This document shows positions 1-8,242 of a stretch of DNA of 64,000 bases, in pieces. The first letter of the stretch is position 1, and each line of letters starts with the position of its first letter. The DNA lies in assembly GCF_040545425.1 (NCBI RefSeq), contig NZ_JBEPLW010000002.1. One strand, 5' to 3'. Below the pieces are notes generated by a model that searched no databases, had not been told where the DNA came from, and was given only the letters and a program-made list of their open reading frames with translations. The DNA comes from Bhargavaea ullalensis (lineage in GTDB: Bacteria > Bacillota > Bacilli > Bacillales_A > Planococcaceae). The position numbers and the translations under genes are program-made.

Positions 1-388
1 ATAAGGTTCACTTGGAGTTTGGAATCCTGGCACTCGCCCACAATTTCCTGAAAGTGGCGGGCATCCTGCGGATGCCTTCTGCCAAACATATACAATATAA
101 AAAGAAGGAGGCGAAAAACGATTTGTTTTTCGCCTCCTTCTTCATTTTAGGGACTTATCGGACAGCCTCGTTTTTTCTTTGCCCGCTTCCTGACATCCAC
201 CAAAATAGGACGAAAGGACCACACACTTCTGCTCATTTCTTTGATAACATAGAATTAATAGAAAGTTTAAATAAGTCGGCTGCTGTTACATATATATCTT
301 AGGAACGGACAATGGTCCGCAGCCGGTTTTGATTGAAAGGAGGGCAGGGGAAGGGAGAAATCGATACTAAGACAAGGGGGTTGTCAAA
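1..388. other. Intergenic region upstream of cstA
   Basis: I see no supported gene here. The only open frame on the plus strand (12-302) has no ribosome binding site and runs through a terminator hairpin. The stretch holds a small hairpin at 60-76 (GGCATCC/GGATGCC), the strong terminator at 104-140, and an AT-rich segment (240-300) that probably contains the cstA promoter. I could not settle on a -35/-10 pair. The gene served by the terminator lies left of the window. Confidence 0.6.
104..140. terminator. Strong intrinsic terminator, probably bidirectional
   Basis: A perfect 16-bp inverted repeat (104-119 paired with 125-140) encloses a 5-nt loop. A-rich sequence lies on the left and TTCATTTTAG on the right, so it could stop transcription from either side. 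It separates cstA from whatever precedes the window. Confidence 0.75.
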
Positions 389-2125
389 TTGAATGCAATC
401 TTGGTTGCAGTGATCGGCATGGTCGTCTTTGCACTTGGTTATCGTTATTATTCCAAATATGTGGCTGAACGGATTTTCAGACTGGACCCGAACTACGTGA
501 CGCCGTCTCACAAATACAAAGACGGCGTCGACTTCGTCCCGACAAACAAGTTTGTGCTGTGGGGTCACCACTTCACGTCGGTCGCCGGGGCGGCCCCGAT
601 CCTCGGACCGGCCATCGCCGTCTACTGGGGCTGGCTGCCTGCTTTTCTCTGGGTCGTGCTCGGTACCGTTTTTGCAGCGGGCGTGCATGATTTCGGAACT
701 TTGGCGCTGTCCGTCCGCAACAAGGGACAGTCGGTCGGGACAATTGCGGACCGGCTCATCGGCCAACGGGCAAAAATCCTGTTCCTCTTCATCATTCTGA
801 TCCTGGTGCTCATGGTCAACGCCGTCTTCGCCTGGGTCATCTCCAACCTGTTCATCAAATATCCGGCGAGCGTGCTGCCCATCTTCATCCAGATCCCGCT
901 TGCGGTCTGGATCGGATATGCGGTGTACAAACGCCAGAAAAAAATGCTCGTGCCATCGCTCATCGCGCTCGCCGTCATGTACGGCGCCGCTATACTGGCG
1001 AGCCAGTTCAGCTGGCTGCAGGTTGACCTTGTCGGCATGATGGGCGGAGAAACGGGGTCCGGCCTGTTCGGCATGGGAGCTGTGTCGACGGCATTCCTCA
1101 TCTGGATCGTCATCCTGATGGTGTATGTGTACATCGCCTCGACGCTTCCGGTGTGGAAACTGCTCCAGCCGAGGGATTTCATCAACTCCCACCAGCTGGT
1201 CGTCGGGCTCGGCATCCTGTACCTCGGACTGATTTTCACGAACCCGACGATCACAGCACCGGCAACGAACGCCACGACGGACGTTTCCTGGTTCCCTCTG
1301 CTCTTCATCACGGTTGCCTGCGGAGCGATTTCCGGATTCCACGGACTCGTTTCCTCCGGTACTTCTGCGAAACAGCTTGACAAGGAAACGGACGCACGGT
1401 TCGTCGGTTATCTCGGAGCGGTCGGCGAAGGGGTGCTGGCGCTTATATCCATCTTGGCGGTCGTGACGCTCTTCCCAAGCGCCGCCGCATTCAAGACGGC
1501 GTACAGTTCCTTCGGCGCGGCAAACGCCGGAGGGCTCGGGAACTTCGTCGAAGGAGCCTCACTGCTGGCCGGAGGCATCGGACTGCCGGCAAGCATCGCC
1601 ACGACGATCGTTTCCATCATCATCATTTCGTTTGCGGCTACGACACTTGACTCGTCGGTCCGCCTCATGCGCTACATTATCGCGGAGCTCGGCATGGAAT
1701 ATAAAATGCCGGTACTCGCAAAAGCGCATGTGGCCACTTCGGTTGCAGTGCTTTCAAGCGCGGCGCTCGTGCTCATACCGAAAGGACCGAACGGTTTTGG
1801 TTCCGGCGGATATCTGCTGTGGCCGCTTTTCGGAACGGCCAACCAGCTTCTTGCAGGGATCAGCCTCATGCTGATCGCAGTCTGGCTCAAGCGGCTTGGA
1901 AGGAACTATGTGGTCGCCATCGTCCCGATGATCTTCCTGCTCTTTATGACGCTCATTGCCATGTTCCAGCAGGTTTTCTTCCAGTGGGCCTGGTGGGGAA
2001 CGGAGTCCAACATGCTGCTGTTCGTCTTCGGAGCCATTATCTTCGTGTTTGCGGTCTGGATCATCCTGACAGCGTTCAGCGTGCTCACGAAGGGCATCCA
2101 GCCGAAACTGCCGCTTGAGGACTGA
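389..2125 (+). CDS. cstA: Carbon starvation protein CstA, peptide/pyruvate transporter
   Basis: Polytopic inner-membrane transporter of the CstA family (578 aa). Family members take up peptides and, in some species, pyruvate when preferred carbon is exhausted. The N-terminus MNAILVAVIGMVVFALGYRY is the first membrane helix. It is followed by the family-typical segment with FVPTNK, WGHHFTSVAGAAPILGPAIA and GVHDFG, and then many hydrophobic helices. The length matches the shorter Gram-positive form (about 600 aa) rather than the 700-aa E. coli protein. The start is a TTG codon with AAGGGGG 8 nt upstream. It stands alone: a terminator precedes it and another follows. I see no convincing CcpA site upstream. 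Function comes from family similarity; the substrate is inferred. Confidence 0.93.
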   Translation: MNAILVAVIGMVVFALGYRYYSKYVAERIFRLDPNYVTPSHKYKDGVDFVPTNKFVLWGHHFTSVAGAAPILGPAIAVYWGWLPAFLWVVLGTVFAAGVHDFGTLALSVRNKGQSVGTIADRLIGQRAKILFLFIILILVLMVNAVFAWVISNLFIKYPASVLPIFIQIPLAVWIGYAVYKRQKKMLVPSLIALAVMYGAAILASQFSWLQVDLVGMMGGETGSGLFGMGAVSTAFLIWIVILMVYVYIASTLPVWKLLQPRDFINSHQLVVGLGILYLGLIFTNPTITAPATNATTDVSWFPLLFITVACGAISGFHGLVSSGTSAKQLDKETDARFVGYLGAVGEGVLALISILAVVTLFPSAAAFKTAYSSFGAANAGGLGNFVEGASLLAGGIGLPASIATTIVSIIIISFAATTLDSSVRLMRYIIAELGMEYKMPVLAKAHVATSVAVLSSAALVLIPKGPNGFGSGGYLLWPLFGTANQLLAGISLMLIAVWLKRLGRNYVVAIVPMIFLLFMTLIAMFQQVFFQWAWWGTESNMLLFVFGAIIFVFAVWIILTAFSVLTKGIQPKLPLED

Positions 2126-2160
2126 GAAGTCGGGGCCGTTCTTCGGAAGGGCCCCTTCTC
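2124..2160 (+). terminator. Terminator of cstA
   Basis: Arms GAGAAG and GGGGCC (2124-2137) pair with GGCCCC and CTTCTC (2150-2160), followed by TTATTT. The stem begins at the cstA stop codon. Confidence 0.65.
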
Positions 2161-2191
2161 TTATTTAACAGGTGCTGCGAGGAGGGGAAAC

Positions 2192-2455
2192 ATGAACATT
2201 ACAGAAAAGCTGAAGGCGCTGATCCGGTATTACGAAGAAGTGATCAGCCTGCCGCACCGTCGCGAAATCGCTGCGGAGCTGAGGGAAGAGGACGATCTGT
2301 TCCTGCTTCTGCTTTATTCGGAAATGGTCGGCATCCCGAACCCTGCCTACTATTACACGCTGGAATTGTATCCGTACATGCTCGAAAAGTTCCATGACTG
2401 GCATTTGCGGATGGGCATGGACAAATCACCGCTGTCGGGCATCCGCTGCTGCTGA
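2192..2455 (+). CDS. cory-CC-star family small protein
   Basis: An 87-residue soluble protein starting MNITEKLKALIRYYEEVISLPHR and ending GIRCC directly before the stop. The final Cys-Cys-stop and the internal RYYEEV segment are the hallmarks of the small 'cory-CC-star' family, known mainly from genomes where it sits next to ArsA-like ATPases. That is the arrangement here: the next gene, 17 nt downstream, is an ArsA/Get3-type ATPase, so the two are very likely co-transcribed and may work together. A GAGGAGGGG ribosome site precedes the ATG. The biochemical role is unknown. A metal- or thiol-dependent job for the terminal CC pair is conceivable but only inferred. Confidence 0.8.
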   Translation: MNITEKLKALIRYYEEVISLPHRREIAAELREEDDLFLLLLYSEMVGIPNPAYYYTLELYPYMLEKFHDWHLRMGMDKSPLSGIRCC

Positions 2456-2472
2456 GAAAGGAAGGGGAAGAG

Positions 2473-3429
2473 ATGGAGGCACTGGAAAAGGAAATCATTT
2501 TCGTCGGCGGCAAGGGCGGCGTCGGAAAATCCACTTCTGCAGCCGCGATTGCGATGCGGTGTGCGGCTGAAGGACACCGGACCTTGCTCGTTTCGACGGA
2601 CCCCGCGCACAACATCGGCGACATATTCGGCAGGAAGCTCGGCGGACGGATCACCGAAGTCGCAGACGGGTTGCATGCGCTCGAGATTGATCCCGAGCAG
2701 GAAACGGAAGCGTATATCCAGACCGTGAAGGATAATCTGAAAGGCAGCGTCCACGCCGGCATGGCGGCCGAAGTGAACCGCCAGCTGGATACCGCCAAGG
2801 CTTCGCCAGGCGCAGATGAGGCCGCCCTGTTCGACAAGCTCGTCACCATCCTGCTGGAAGAACGGGACAAGTTCGGACGGATCGTGTTTGACACGGCGCC
2901 GACGGGCCATACGATCCGCCTGCTCAGCCTGCCGGAACTGATGGGTGTCTGGATCAGCGGTCTGCTGGAGAAGCGGAAAAAGACGAACGAGAATTACTCG
3001 GCGCTCCTCAATGACGGTGAACCGGTGGAAGATCCGATCTATGATGTGCTGAGGGAGCGCCAGAGCCGCTTTTCGCGCGTACGGGAGATTTTGCTCGACA
3101 ACCGGAAGACAGGATTCATTTTCGTCCTGAACCCCGAACGCCTGCCGATCCTGGAGACGGAAAAGGCGGTCGGTCTGCTCGGAAAGTACGGTCTGAAAGT
3201 GAAGACACTCATTGTGAATAAAGTGCTGCCGGACGAAGCGGACGGGGAGTTCCTGAGAGAACGGCGGCGCATTGAGCAGCAATATCTTTCTCAGATTGAC
3301 GGGATATTCAAGAAACAGGAAGTGATCCGGGTGCCGCTGTTCCCGAGGGACATCGCCACATTCGAGGATCTGGAAGCATTCAGCAAATATTTCAAGGCAG
3401 GTGGCCGCAATGAAAGCGTTCGTGTATGA
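2473..3429 (+). CDS. ArsA/TRC40 (Get3)-family ATPase
   Basis: 318-aa SIMIBI-class P-loop ATPase. The deviant Walker A GGKGGVGKST lies at residues 12-21. A switch-I-like STDPAHNIGDIFG follows around 40, and the ArsA/Get3 signature DTAPTGHTIRLL sits near 140. The family includes arsenite pump ATPases and Get3, which delivers tail-anchored proteins. No arsB/arsC or arsR is nearby, so arsenic efflux is not indicated. It follows the cory-CC-star gene and overlaps the next gene by 20 nt, suggesting a three-gene unit. It is a single-domain copy, not the duplicated plasmid ArsA. The exact cargo or partner is unknown. Confidence 0.85.
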   Translation: MEALEKEIIFVGGKGGVGKSTSAAAIAMRCAAEGHRTLLVSTDPAHNIGDIFGRKLGGRITEVADGLHALEIDPEQETEAYIQTVKDNLKGSVHAGMAAEVNRQLDTAKASPGADEAALFDKLVTILLEERDKFGRIVFDTAPTGHTIRLLSLPELMGVWISGLLEKRKKTNENYSALLNDGEPVEDPIYDVLRERQSRFSRVREILLDNRKTGFIFVLNPERLPILETEKAVGLLGKYGLKVKTLIVNKVLPDEADGEFLRERRRIEQQYLSQIDGIFKKQEVIRVPLFPRDIATFEDLEAFSKYFKAGGRNESVRV

Positions 3430-4396
3430 ATATGGAGAATGGAAACTAAAAGACATGCCGGATCCGAAACCGGGACCCGGTGAAGTGGTGGTGGCTCTGA
3501 AAACCGCAGGGCTCAACCGCCGGGACCTTTATATCCCCGCAAGGCGCGGGGATGACAAGGAAGCGGTCGTCATCGGCTCGGACGGGGCCGGGATCGTGGA
3601 GTCGGCCGGCGAAGGCGTGGCCGGCATCAAGGAAGGCGATGAAGTCATCATCAACCCCGCGCTCCGGTGGTATGAGCAATCCGCGGCTCCTCCCGAGGAG
3701 TTCGACATTCTCGGCATGCCGGACAACGGCACGATGGCGGAGAAAATTGTGATATCCGCTGAACAAATCGAGCCGAAGCCGGAGCATCTTTCATGGGAAG
3801 AGGCGGGTGTCCTGGCGCTGGCTGCCATGACCGGCTACCGGGCGTTGGTCACCCGGGGCCGTCTGAAGGCGGGCGAGACGGTGTTCATCCCGGGAGCGGG
3901 AAGCGGCGTGGCGACTTACCTGATCCAGTTCGCGAAGGCGCTCGGCGCGCGTGTGATCGTCACTTCCCGGAGCGAGGAAAAGCGGAGGCTTGCACTGAAA
4001 ACAGGTGCCGACCGGGCCCTGGAAACCGGGGAAGACTGGCAGGCGGCGCTTTCCGGAGAAACGGTGGATCTCGTCATCGACAGCGTGGGCGAAGCAACGT
4101 TCAGCCGCTCCTTCTCCGTCTTGAAGAAGGGCGGCCGGTTCGTGACATTCGGCGCCACGACGGACGACCGGGTGGACTTTGATCTGAGGACATTCTTCTA
4201 TGGGCAATATGATCTGCTCGGTTCCACAATGGGCAGCAGAGAAGAACTCCGCGACCTTCTCCGGCTGATGAAGGAAAAAGGCATCCGACCGGTCATCGAT
4301 TCGTCTTTTCCGCTTTCGCGGGTGGAGGACGCCATGACATTGCTTTCGGACAGTACTCAGTTCGGCAAGATCGCCATCCGGATCACCGGCGTGTAA
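3410..4396 (+). CDS. Zinc-binding-dehydrogenase-like MDR oxidoreductase (YogA type)
   Basis: 328-aa medium-chain dehydrogenase/reductase. The N-terminal GroES-like domain (MKAFVYEYGEWKLKD) contains GLNRRDLYIP where zinc alcohol dehydrogenases carry a catalytic cysteine, so it is probably a zinc-independent quinone-oxidoreductase-like enzyme. The Rossmann cofactor motif is GAGSGVATYLIQFAKALGARVIVTSRSEEKR, fitting NADPH. The ATG at 3410 is chosen over the in-frame GTG at 3401 because AGGTGG sits 6 nt upstream and family members begin MKAF. It overlaps the ArsA-like gene, implying translational coupling. A terminator follows. The substrate is unknown. Confidence 0.82.
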   Translation: MKAFVYEYGEWKLKDMPDPKPGPGEVVVALKTAGLNRRDLYIPARRGDDKEAVVIGSDGAGIVESAGEGVAGIKEGDEVIINPALRWYEQSAAPPEEFDILGMPDNGTMAEKIVISAEQIEPKPEHLSWEEAGVLALAAMTGYRALVTRGRLKAGETVFIPGAGSGVATYLIQFAKALGARVIVTSRSEEKRRLALKTGADRALETGEDWQAALSGETVDLVIDSVGEATFSRSFSVLKKGGRFVTFGATTDDRVDFDLRTFFYGQYDLLGSTMGSREELRDLLRLMKEKGIRPVIDSSFPLSRVEDAMTLLSDSTQFGKIAIRITGV

Positions 4397-4412
4397 ATGA
4401 AAGAAAACCCGT

Positions 4413-4449
4413 ACTGCCCGTTCCTGCCATCCGGCGGCGGGCAGTTTTT
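4413..4449 (+). terminator. Terminator after the ArsA-like/MDR unit
   Basis: ACTGCCCG (4413-4420) pairs with CGGGCAGT (4438-4445), followed by a run of T residues to 4449. Confidence 0.75.
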
Positions 4450-4503
4450 CTGTTGCAGGACCCGGCCCTGCATTTTTATCTTTGGTCTTTTTTCAGGGGC
4501 CGG

Positions 4504-4532
4504 TTGCTTTTATAACGCCGGGAGGGTACAAT
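4504..4532 (+). promoter_or_regulatory. Sigma-A promoter of the tetR (yhgD-like) gene
   Basis: TTGCTT (4504-4509), a 17-bp spacer and TACAAT (4527-4532). The predicted start point is near 4539, just before the first TetR operator candidate, an arrangement typical of autorepression. Confidence 0.55.
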
Positions 4533-4543
4533 GTAAAACGGAT

Positions 4544-4566
4544 TGACCGAAATTGTTTTACGGTCA
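4544..4566. promoter_or_regulatory. TetR operator candidate O1 (autoregulation)
   Basis: Inverted repeat TGACCG-N11-CGGTCA immediately downstream of the predicted tetR promoter. It has the same half-site and the same 23-bp length as two sites in front of yhgE (5281-5303 and 5368-5390). Confidence 0.6.
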
Positions 4567-4680
4567 TTGAGCTTGAATGCGGCAATCCCGCGCATTGCCG
4601 AACAAGCAGGCACTTGTCCGGGTCTTGCCGGAATGCAGGATGCCCGCCGGTTCTGTACCTTATCTGAAAGGAGTGAAGGG

Positions 4681-5250
4681 ATGGACAGAAGAAAAGAAAT
4701 CATCCTGGCTGCCACCCGCTCGTTTTCGATGTTCGGCTACAAGGCAACCACGATGGATCAGGTCGCAAAAATTGCCAAAGTCGGGAAAGGGACGATCTAC
4801 ACCTTTTTTTCAAATAAGGAAGAACTGTTCCAGGAGATTGTCAGATCGACGATCCGGGAAATGCGGTCAGAGGCACAGGCGGCGATCAATCCGGACGAGC
4901 CGTTTCGCATCAAGGCACATCTTGCGCTCATGAAAATGCTCGAATTCCGGGAACAGCACGCACTGCTCGGCAAGCTGATCGAAGAGGAAAAGGAAATCCG
5001 GACTCAGGCGGTCCAGGAAATGTTGTTTGAAGTGGAAGAGGAAATCGTCGGGTTCATCGCGGCAAAGCTGAAGATGGCCATTGACCGGGGCGAGGTCCGC
5101 AAATGCGACCCTGAACTGGTCGCCTACATGCTGTTCAAATCGTATGTGGCATTCGTCATCGAGTGGCCAGAAACACGCGGCGAGCCGCTCTCGGAACAAA
5201 CCATCGCCGATTTGTTCAATGAAACCCTGTTCCGCGGATTGCTCGCCTGA
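4681..5250 (+). CDS. TetR/AcrR-family repressor (YhgD-like)
   Basis: 189-aa regulator with an N-terminal TetR helix-turn-helix (MDRRKEIILAATRSFSMFGYKATTMDQVAKIAKVGKGTIYTFFSNKEELF, residues 1-50) and an all-helical ligand-binding domain. The ATG at 4681 follows AAAGGAGTGAAGGG. A longer in-frame reading back to 4543 would start inside the operator and is rejected. The neighbour downstream is a YhgE/Pip membrane protein, the same pairing as yhgD-yhgE in Bacillus subtilis. Three copies of a TGACC(A/G)-N11-(T/C)GGTCA palindrome flank this gene, so it probably represses itself and yhgE. The inducer is unknown. Confidence 0.85.
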   Translation: MDRRKEIILAATRSFSMFGYKATTMDQVAKIAKVGKGTIYTFFSNKEELFQEIVRSTIREMRSEAQAAINPDEPFRIKAHLALMKMLEFREQHALLGKLIEEEKEIRTQAVQEMLFEVEEEIVGFIAAKLKMAIDRGEVRKCDPELVAYMLFKSYVAFVIEWPETRGEPLSEQTIADLFNETLFRGLLA

Positions 5251-5251
5251 C

Positions 5252-5336
5252 GGCGGCAATCCGCCTTTATCGGCCCTCATTGACCAAACGATTAGAATGG
5301 TCAACTGGTATCGGGGAGGCCGGTGAATGGGCCTCC
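5252..5336 (+). terminator. Weak hairpins in the tetR-yhgE gap
   Basis: Two short stems lie between the repressor stop and yhgE: GGCGG/CCGCC (5252-5265, followed by TTTAT) and GGAGGCC/GGCCTCC (5315-5336, T-run only 15 nt later). Either may attenuate read-through from tetR. Neither is a strong terminator. Confidence 0.35.
5281..5303. promoter_or_regulatory. TetR operator candidate O2
   Basis: TGACCA-N11-TGGTCA, a perfect 6-bp inverted repeat. With its flanking T and A it extends to a 7-bp arm. It lies in the tetR-yhgE intergenic region. Confidence 0.6.
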
Positions 5337-5367
5337 TGCACCACAGTCCTATTTTTTTATTCGGAAG

Positions 5368-5390
5368 TGACCATTTGACTTTAATGGTCA
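5368..5390. promoter_or_regulatory. TetR operator candidate O3
   Basis: TGACCA-N11-TGGTCA, arms extendable inward to TGACCATT/AATGGTCA. It ends 24 nt before the yhgE start codon, placed to block yhgE transcription. Confidence 0.6.
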
Positions 5391-5414
5391 TTCATCCAGA
5401 CGGAGGTAGAAAAA

Positions 5415-7601
5415 ATGCTAAAAGGGGAATTGAAAAACATCCTGCACAACCGGAAAATGCTGATCGCGATCATCGCGGTCCTGCTCGTGCCGGTTCTCTA
5501 TGCAGGCATGCTACTGTGGGCTTTCTGGGATCCGTATGACCGGTTGTCCGACTTGCCGGTTGCGATCGTCAACGACGACAATGGCGCCGACTATGAAGGA
5601 CGCCAGCTCGACATCGGTGCTGAAGTGACGGACAAGCTCATGGAGAGCAAAGAATTCGAATTCATCGAAATGACCCGGGAGAAAGGCGAAAAGGCGCTCG
5701 ACGGCCACGACGTCTACATGCTGATCGAATTCCCGTCGAACTTCTCGGAACATGCGACAACGCTGCTCGACGACAACCCGGAAAAACTGGCGATCGAATA
5801 CCGGCCGAATGAAGGAATGAACTTCCTGTCCGGCCAGATCGGCGAAACGGCAATGGAAAAGATCCGCGCCGAAGTGAACGAGCAGATTGTTTCCGTTTAT
5901 TCGGAGCAGCTGTTTGATGCCATTGCCGAAATGGGCGACGGCTTCGGAGACGCGGCAGACGGAGCGGGCCAACTTGAAGACGGGGCGAAAGAACTCCACA
6001 ACGGAGCTTCCGATCTCAAAGGCTACCTGGAACAGCTTGCAGGCGGATCGCTTACGCTCGTGGACGGAACCGACCGGCTCGTTTCCGGTACCGCCGAAGC
6101 TGCCAAGGGAGCAGGAAAGCTTGATCAGGGCCTGTCGTCGCTTTCCAACGGTGCAGGCAAGCTGCGGACCGGCGCCAATGATGCGGCAAACGGGGCTGCG
6201 GCACTGAAAAGCGGTGTCCAGGAATATAGTGCAAGCGTCGCGAAGCTGAAAGACGGAATCGCGGCCGCAAACGCCAAGGATGGCGACCTCATTGCCGCAC
6301 TCGGTGAGCTGAAGGCGGGGGCCGACCGTGTCGACGGTTCGGTAGGCCAGCTTGAAAACGGCGCCGGCCAGGTCCAGCAGGGCATCGAAGCGCTTGCCGG
6401 GCAGCTCGGTCCGGTGCTTCAGATGCTGCCGCCCGACCAGCAGGCGCAGCTGAACGGCGCACTTGAACAGCTCAAGGAGGGAAGCGGCTCGGTCACCGCA
6501 GGTCTGTCTTCGCTCGGACAGGGGACCGGCAGCCTGGCAGGAGGTCTCGGTGAAGCCCAAAGCGGCGCCGGCCAATTGGCCGAAGCCCGTAAGCAGATCC
6601 TGGCGGGCGCTTCGGAGCTGGACGGATCTTCCGCCAAGCTCATCGAGGGAGCATCCGCGCTTGCTGCCGGGAACGCACAGCTTGCAAGCGGTGCCGGAGA
6701 ACTCGACTCCGGCATCAAATCAGCCAAGGAAGGCAGCCGGACACTTGCATCCGGTCTCGGATCCCTTCAGGAGGGATCCGGACAGCTGAAGGCCGGTACG
6801 AGCGAGCTTGCACAAAAATCAGGCGAGCTGGCATCGGGCTCCGGCAAACTCGTTTCGGGAACGGAGGAACTGGCTGCCGGTTCCGGGACGCTCCGCGAGA
6901 AACTTTCCGAAGCTCATGACACGGCCGGCGAAGTGAAGGCCGACGACCGCACGATCGACATGGCTTCCGCACCGGTCGATGTTGAAAAAACGAGCGTCGA
7001 CCATGTTCCGAACTACGGAACCGGCTTTACGCCGTACTTCCTTTCGCTCGGACTGTTTGTCGGCGCACTGCTCATCACCATCGTCTTCCCGCTCGTTGAA
7101 CCGGCCGTCAAGCCGGTGAACGGCTGGCGATGGGCGGGCAGCAAGGTCGCCATACTTGCTGTTGTCGGACTCATCCAGGCACTTGCCGCCGTGGCGGTCG
7201 TCATCATGGCGCTCGGCCTCGATGCGGTCGAACCGGGCTGGCTCATCCTTTCGGCGGTCATCACGAGCTACACGTTCCTGGCGATCATCCAATTCCTCGT
7301 GTCGTCGTTGGGCGATCCGGGGCGGTTCGTCGCCATTGTCCTGCTTGTCCTGCAGCTGACGACCAGCGCAGGCACTTTCCCGCTGGAACTCATTCCGGAA
7401 CCGCTTCAGTGGCTCAATGCAGGCCTGCCGATGACTTATTCGGTACAGGCGTTCAAGGCGGCGATCTCATCGGGCAACGCGGAACTGGCCCTGTTCAACA
7501 ACGGGATCCTGCTGGCCTTCATGGCCGGCTTCCTCATTCTGACCTTCACGTACTTCACAGTCCTGTTCAAGCGCCGCTATTCCAAACTTGCGGAAGCCTG
7601 A
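5415..7601 (+). CDS. yhgE: YhgE/Pip-domain membrane protein
   Basis: 728-aa integral membrane protein. There is one N-terminal helix (about residues 15-37), then an extracytoplasmic domain with the YhgE/Pip start motif (PVAIVNDDNGADYEG). A long low-complexity region follows (about 170-515) built of short repeats of the form GAxxLxxG, likely an extended helical stalk. About six C-terminal helices (537-720) resemble ABC-2 type permeases. The family includes phage-infection protein Pip and EsaA-like proteins of type VII secretion. No ESX genes are nearby. Control by the upstream TetR repressor is inferred from the operators. A strong terminator follows. Confidence 0.88.
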   Translation: MLKGELKNILHNRKMLIAIIAVLLVPVLYAGMLLWAFWDPYDRLSDLPVAIVNDDNGADYEGRQLDIGAEVTDKLMESKEFEFIEMTREKGEKALDGHDVYMLIEFPSNFSEHATTLLDDNPEKLAIEYRPNEGMNFLSGQIGETAMEKIRAEVNEQIVSVYSEQLFDAIAEMGDGFGDAADGAGQLEDGAKELHNGASDLKGYLEQLAGGSLTLVDGTDRLVSGTAEAAKGAGKLDQGLSSLSNGAGKLRTGANDAANGAAALKSGVQEYSASVAKLKDGIAAANAKDGDLIAALGELKAGADRVDGSVGQLENGAGQVQQGIEALAGQLGPVLQMLPPDQQAQLNGALEQLKEGSGSVTAGLSSLGQGTGSLAGGLGEAQSGAGQLAEARKQILAGASELDGSSAKLIEGASALAAGNAQLASGAGELDSGIKSAKEGSRTLASGLGSLQEGSGQLKAGTSELAQKSGELASGSGKLVSGTEELAAGSGTLREKLSEAHDTAGEVKADDRTIDMASAPVDVEKTSVDHVPNYGTGFTPYFLSLGLFVGALLITIVFPLVEPAVKPVNGWRWAGSKVAILAVVGLIQALAAVAVVIMALGLDAVEPGWLILSAVITSYTFLAIIQFLVSSLGDPGRFVAIVLLVLQLTTSAGTFPLELIPEPLQWLNAGLPMTYSVQAFKAAISSGNAELALFNNGILLAFMAGFLILTFTYFTVLFKRRYSKLAEA

Positions 7602-7623
7602 CCCCGGGAAATCTGAGCACAAA

Positions 7624-7657
7624 AAATCGTCCGGTCTCATTGAGAACCGGACGATTT
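7624..7657. terminator. Bidirectional terminator between yhgE and the DUF421 gene
   Basis: AAATCGTCCGGT (7624-7635) pairs perfectly with ACCGGACGATTT (7646-7657), A-rich on the left and T-rich on the right. It overlaps the last codons of the convergent DUF421 gene. Confidence 0.8.
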
Positions 7658-8179
7658 CTCATTATGAATCGGGATGCCCTTCACATTTTGCAGGGCATCC
7701 TCATTTTGTTTGTCTGATTTTTGAATGACTGATAAATCACCGTTTGTTTCCAGGACGACTGCCATCACCCCATCCATGGAAGCGATCCCTTTTTCCCGGA
7801 CATTTTGGAGAATCTCGGATTTATCGATCCTCGCATGCTCCATCTGTTCCTTCAGAAAGCTTCCATGGTAGAATACGGCTACCGGTGAAGCCTTAACAAG
7901 ACGCTTGACAGGATCAAAACGAACAGTCAGCCAGGAAACCGCATACTGCAGTGAAAGCATCAGACCGATTGCAGTCATTCCTGTGGCAAGCGACAAAGTT
8001 TTATCAAGAAGGATCGTTGCAAAAACGGAGCCAAGGCCGATTGTGACTACGAAGTCAAATATGTTCATCTTGGATAAGGTCCGTTTTCCGCTTATTCTCA
8101 TGAAGGCGATCAGCAAAATATAGGTAAGGGTTCCGACGAGAAGAATCCGCCCTATTTCAGACCAACTGCCAAAAAGCAT
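7637..8179 (-). CDS. DUF421 (YetF-like) membrane protein
   Basis: 180-aa protein with three predicted N-terminal membrane helices followed by a small cytoplasmic domain (DPVKRLVKASPVAVFYHGSFLKEQMEHARIDKSEIL...GVMAVVLETNGDLSVIQK), the DUF421/YetF arrangement. Spore-formers carry several paralogues and some affect germination, but the molecular function is unknown. The ATG at 8179 is preferred over one 21 nt further upstream because AAGGAG lies 6 nt in front of it. The 3' end overlaps the shared terminator with yhgE. It is downstream of desR on the same strand but separated by 63 nt. Confidence 0.8.
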   Translation of the reverse strand: MLFGSWSEIGRILLVGTLTYILLIAFMRISGKRTLSKMNIFDFVVTIGLGSVFATILLDKTLSLATGMTAIGLMLSLQYAVSWLTVRFDPVKRLVKASPVAVFYHGSFLKEQMEHARIDKSEILQNVREKGIASMDGVMAVVLETNGDLSVIQKSDKQNEDALQNVKGIPIHNEKSSGSQ

Positions 8180-8242
8180 TCGCTCACTCCTTTGCGACAT
8201 CCCTCTTAATACCCGGACAATGCCGGCGGGAAACTGAAGTCA

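Noticed and set aside
12..302. A 96-codon open frame at the left edge.
   Set aside because: It crosses the perfect terminator hairpin at 104-140, lacks a ribosome site and has no family features.
3411..3424. A cre-like sequence (TGAAAGCGTTCGTG) at the start of the MDR gene.
   Set aside because: Three mismatches to the consensus, and it lies inside two overlapping genes.
2473..3429. An arsenic resistance operon around the ArsA-like gene.
   Set aside because: No ArsB/Acr3, ArsC, ArsD or ArsR is encoded nearby. The partner is a cory-CC-star protein.
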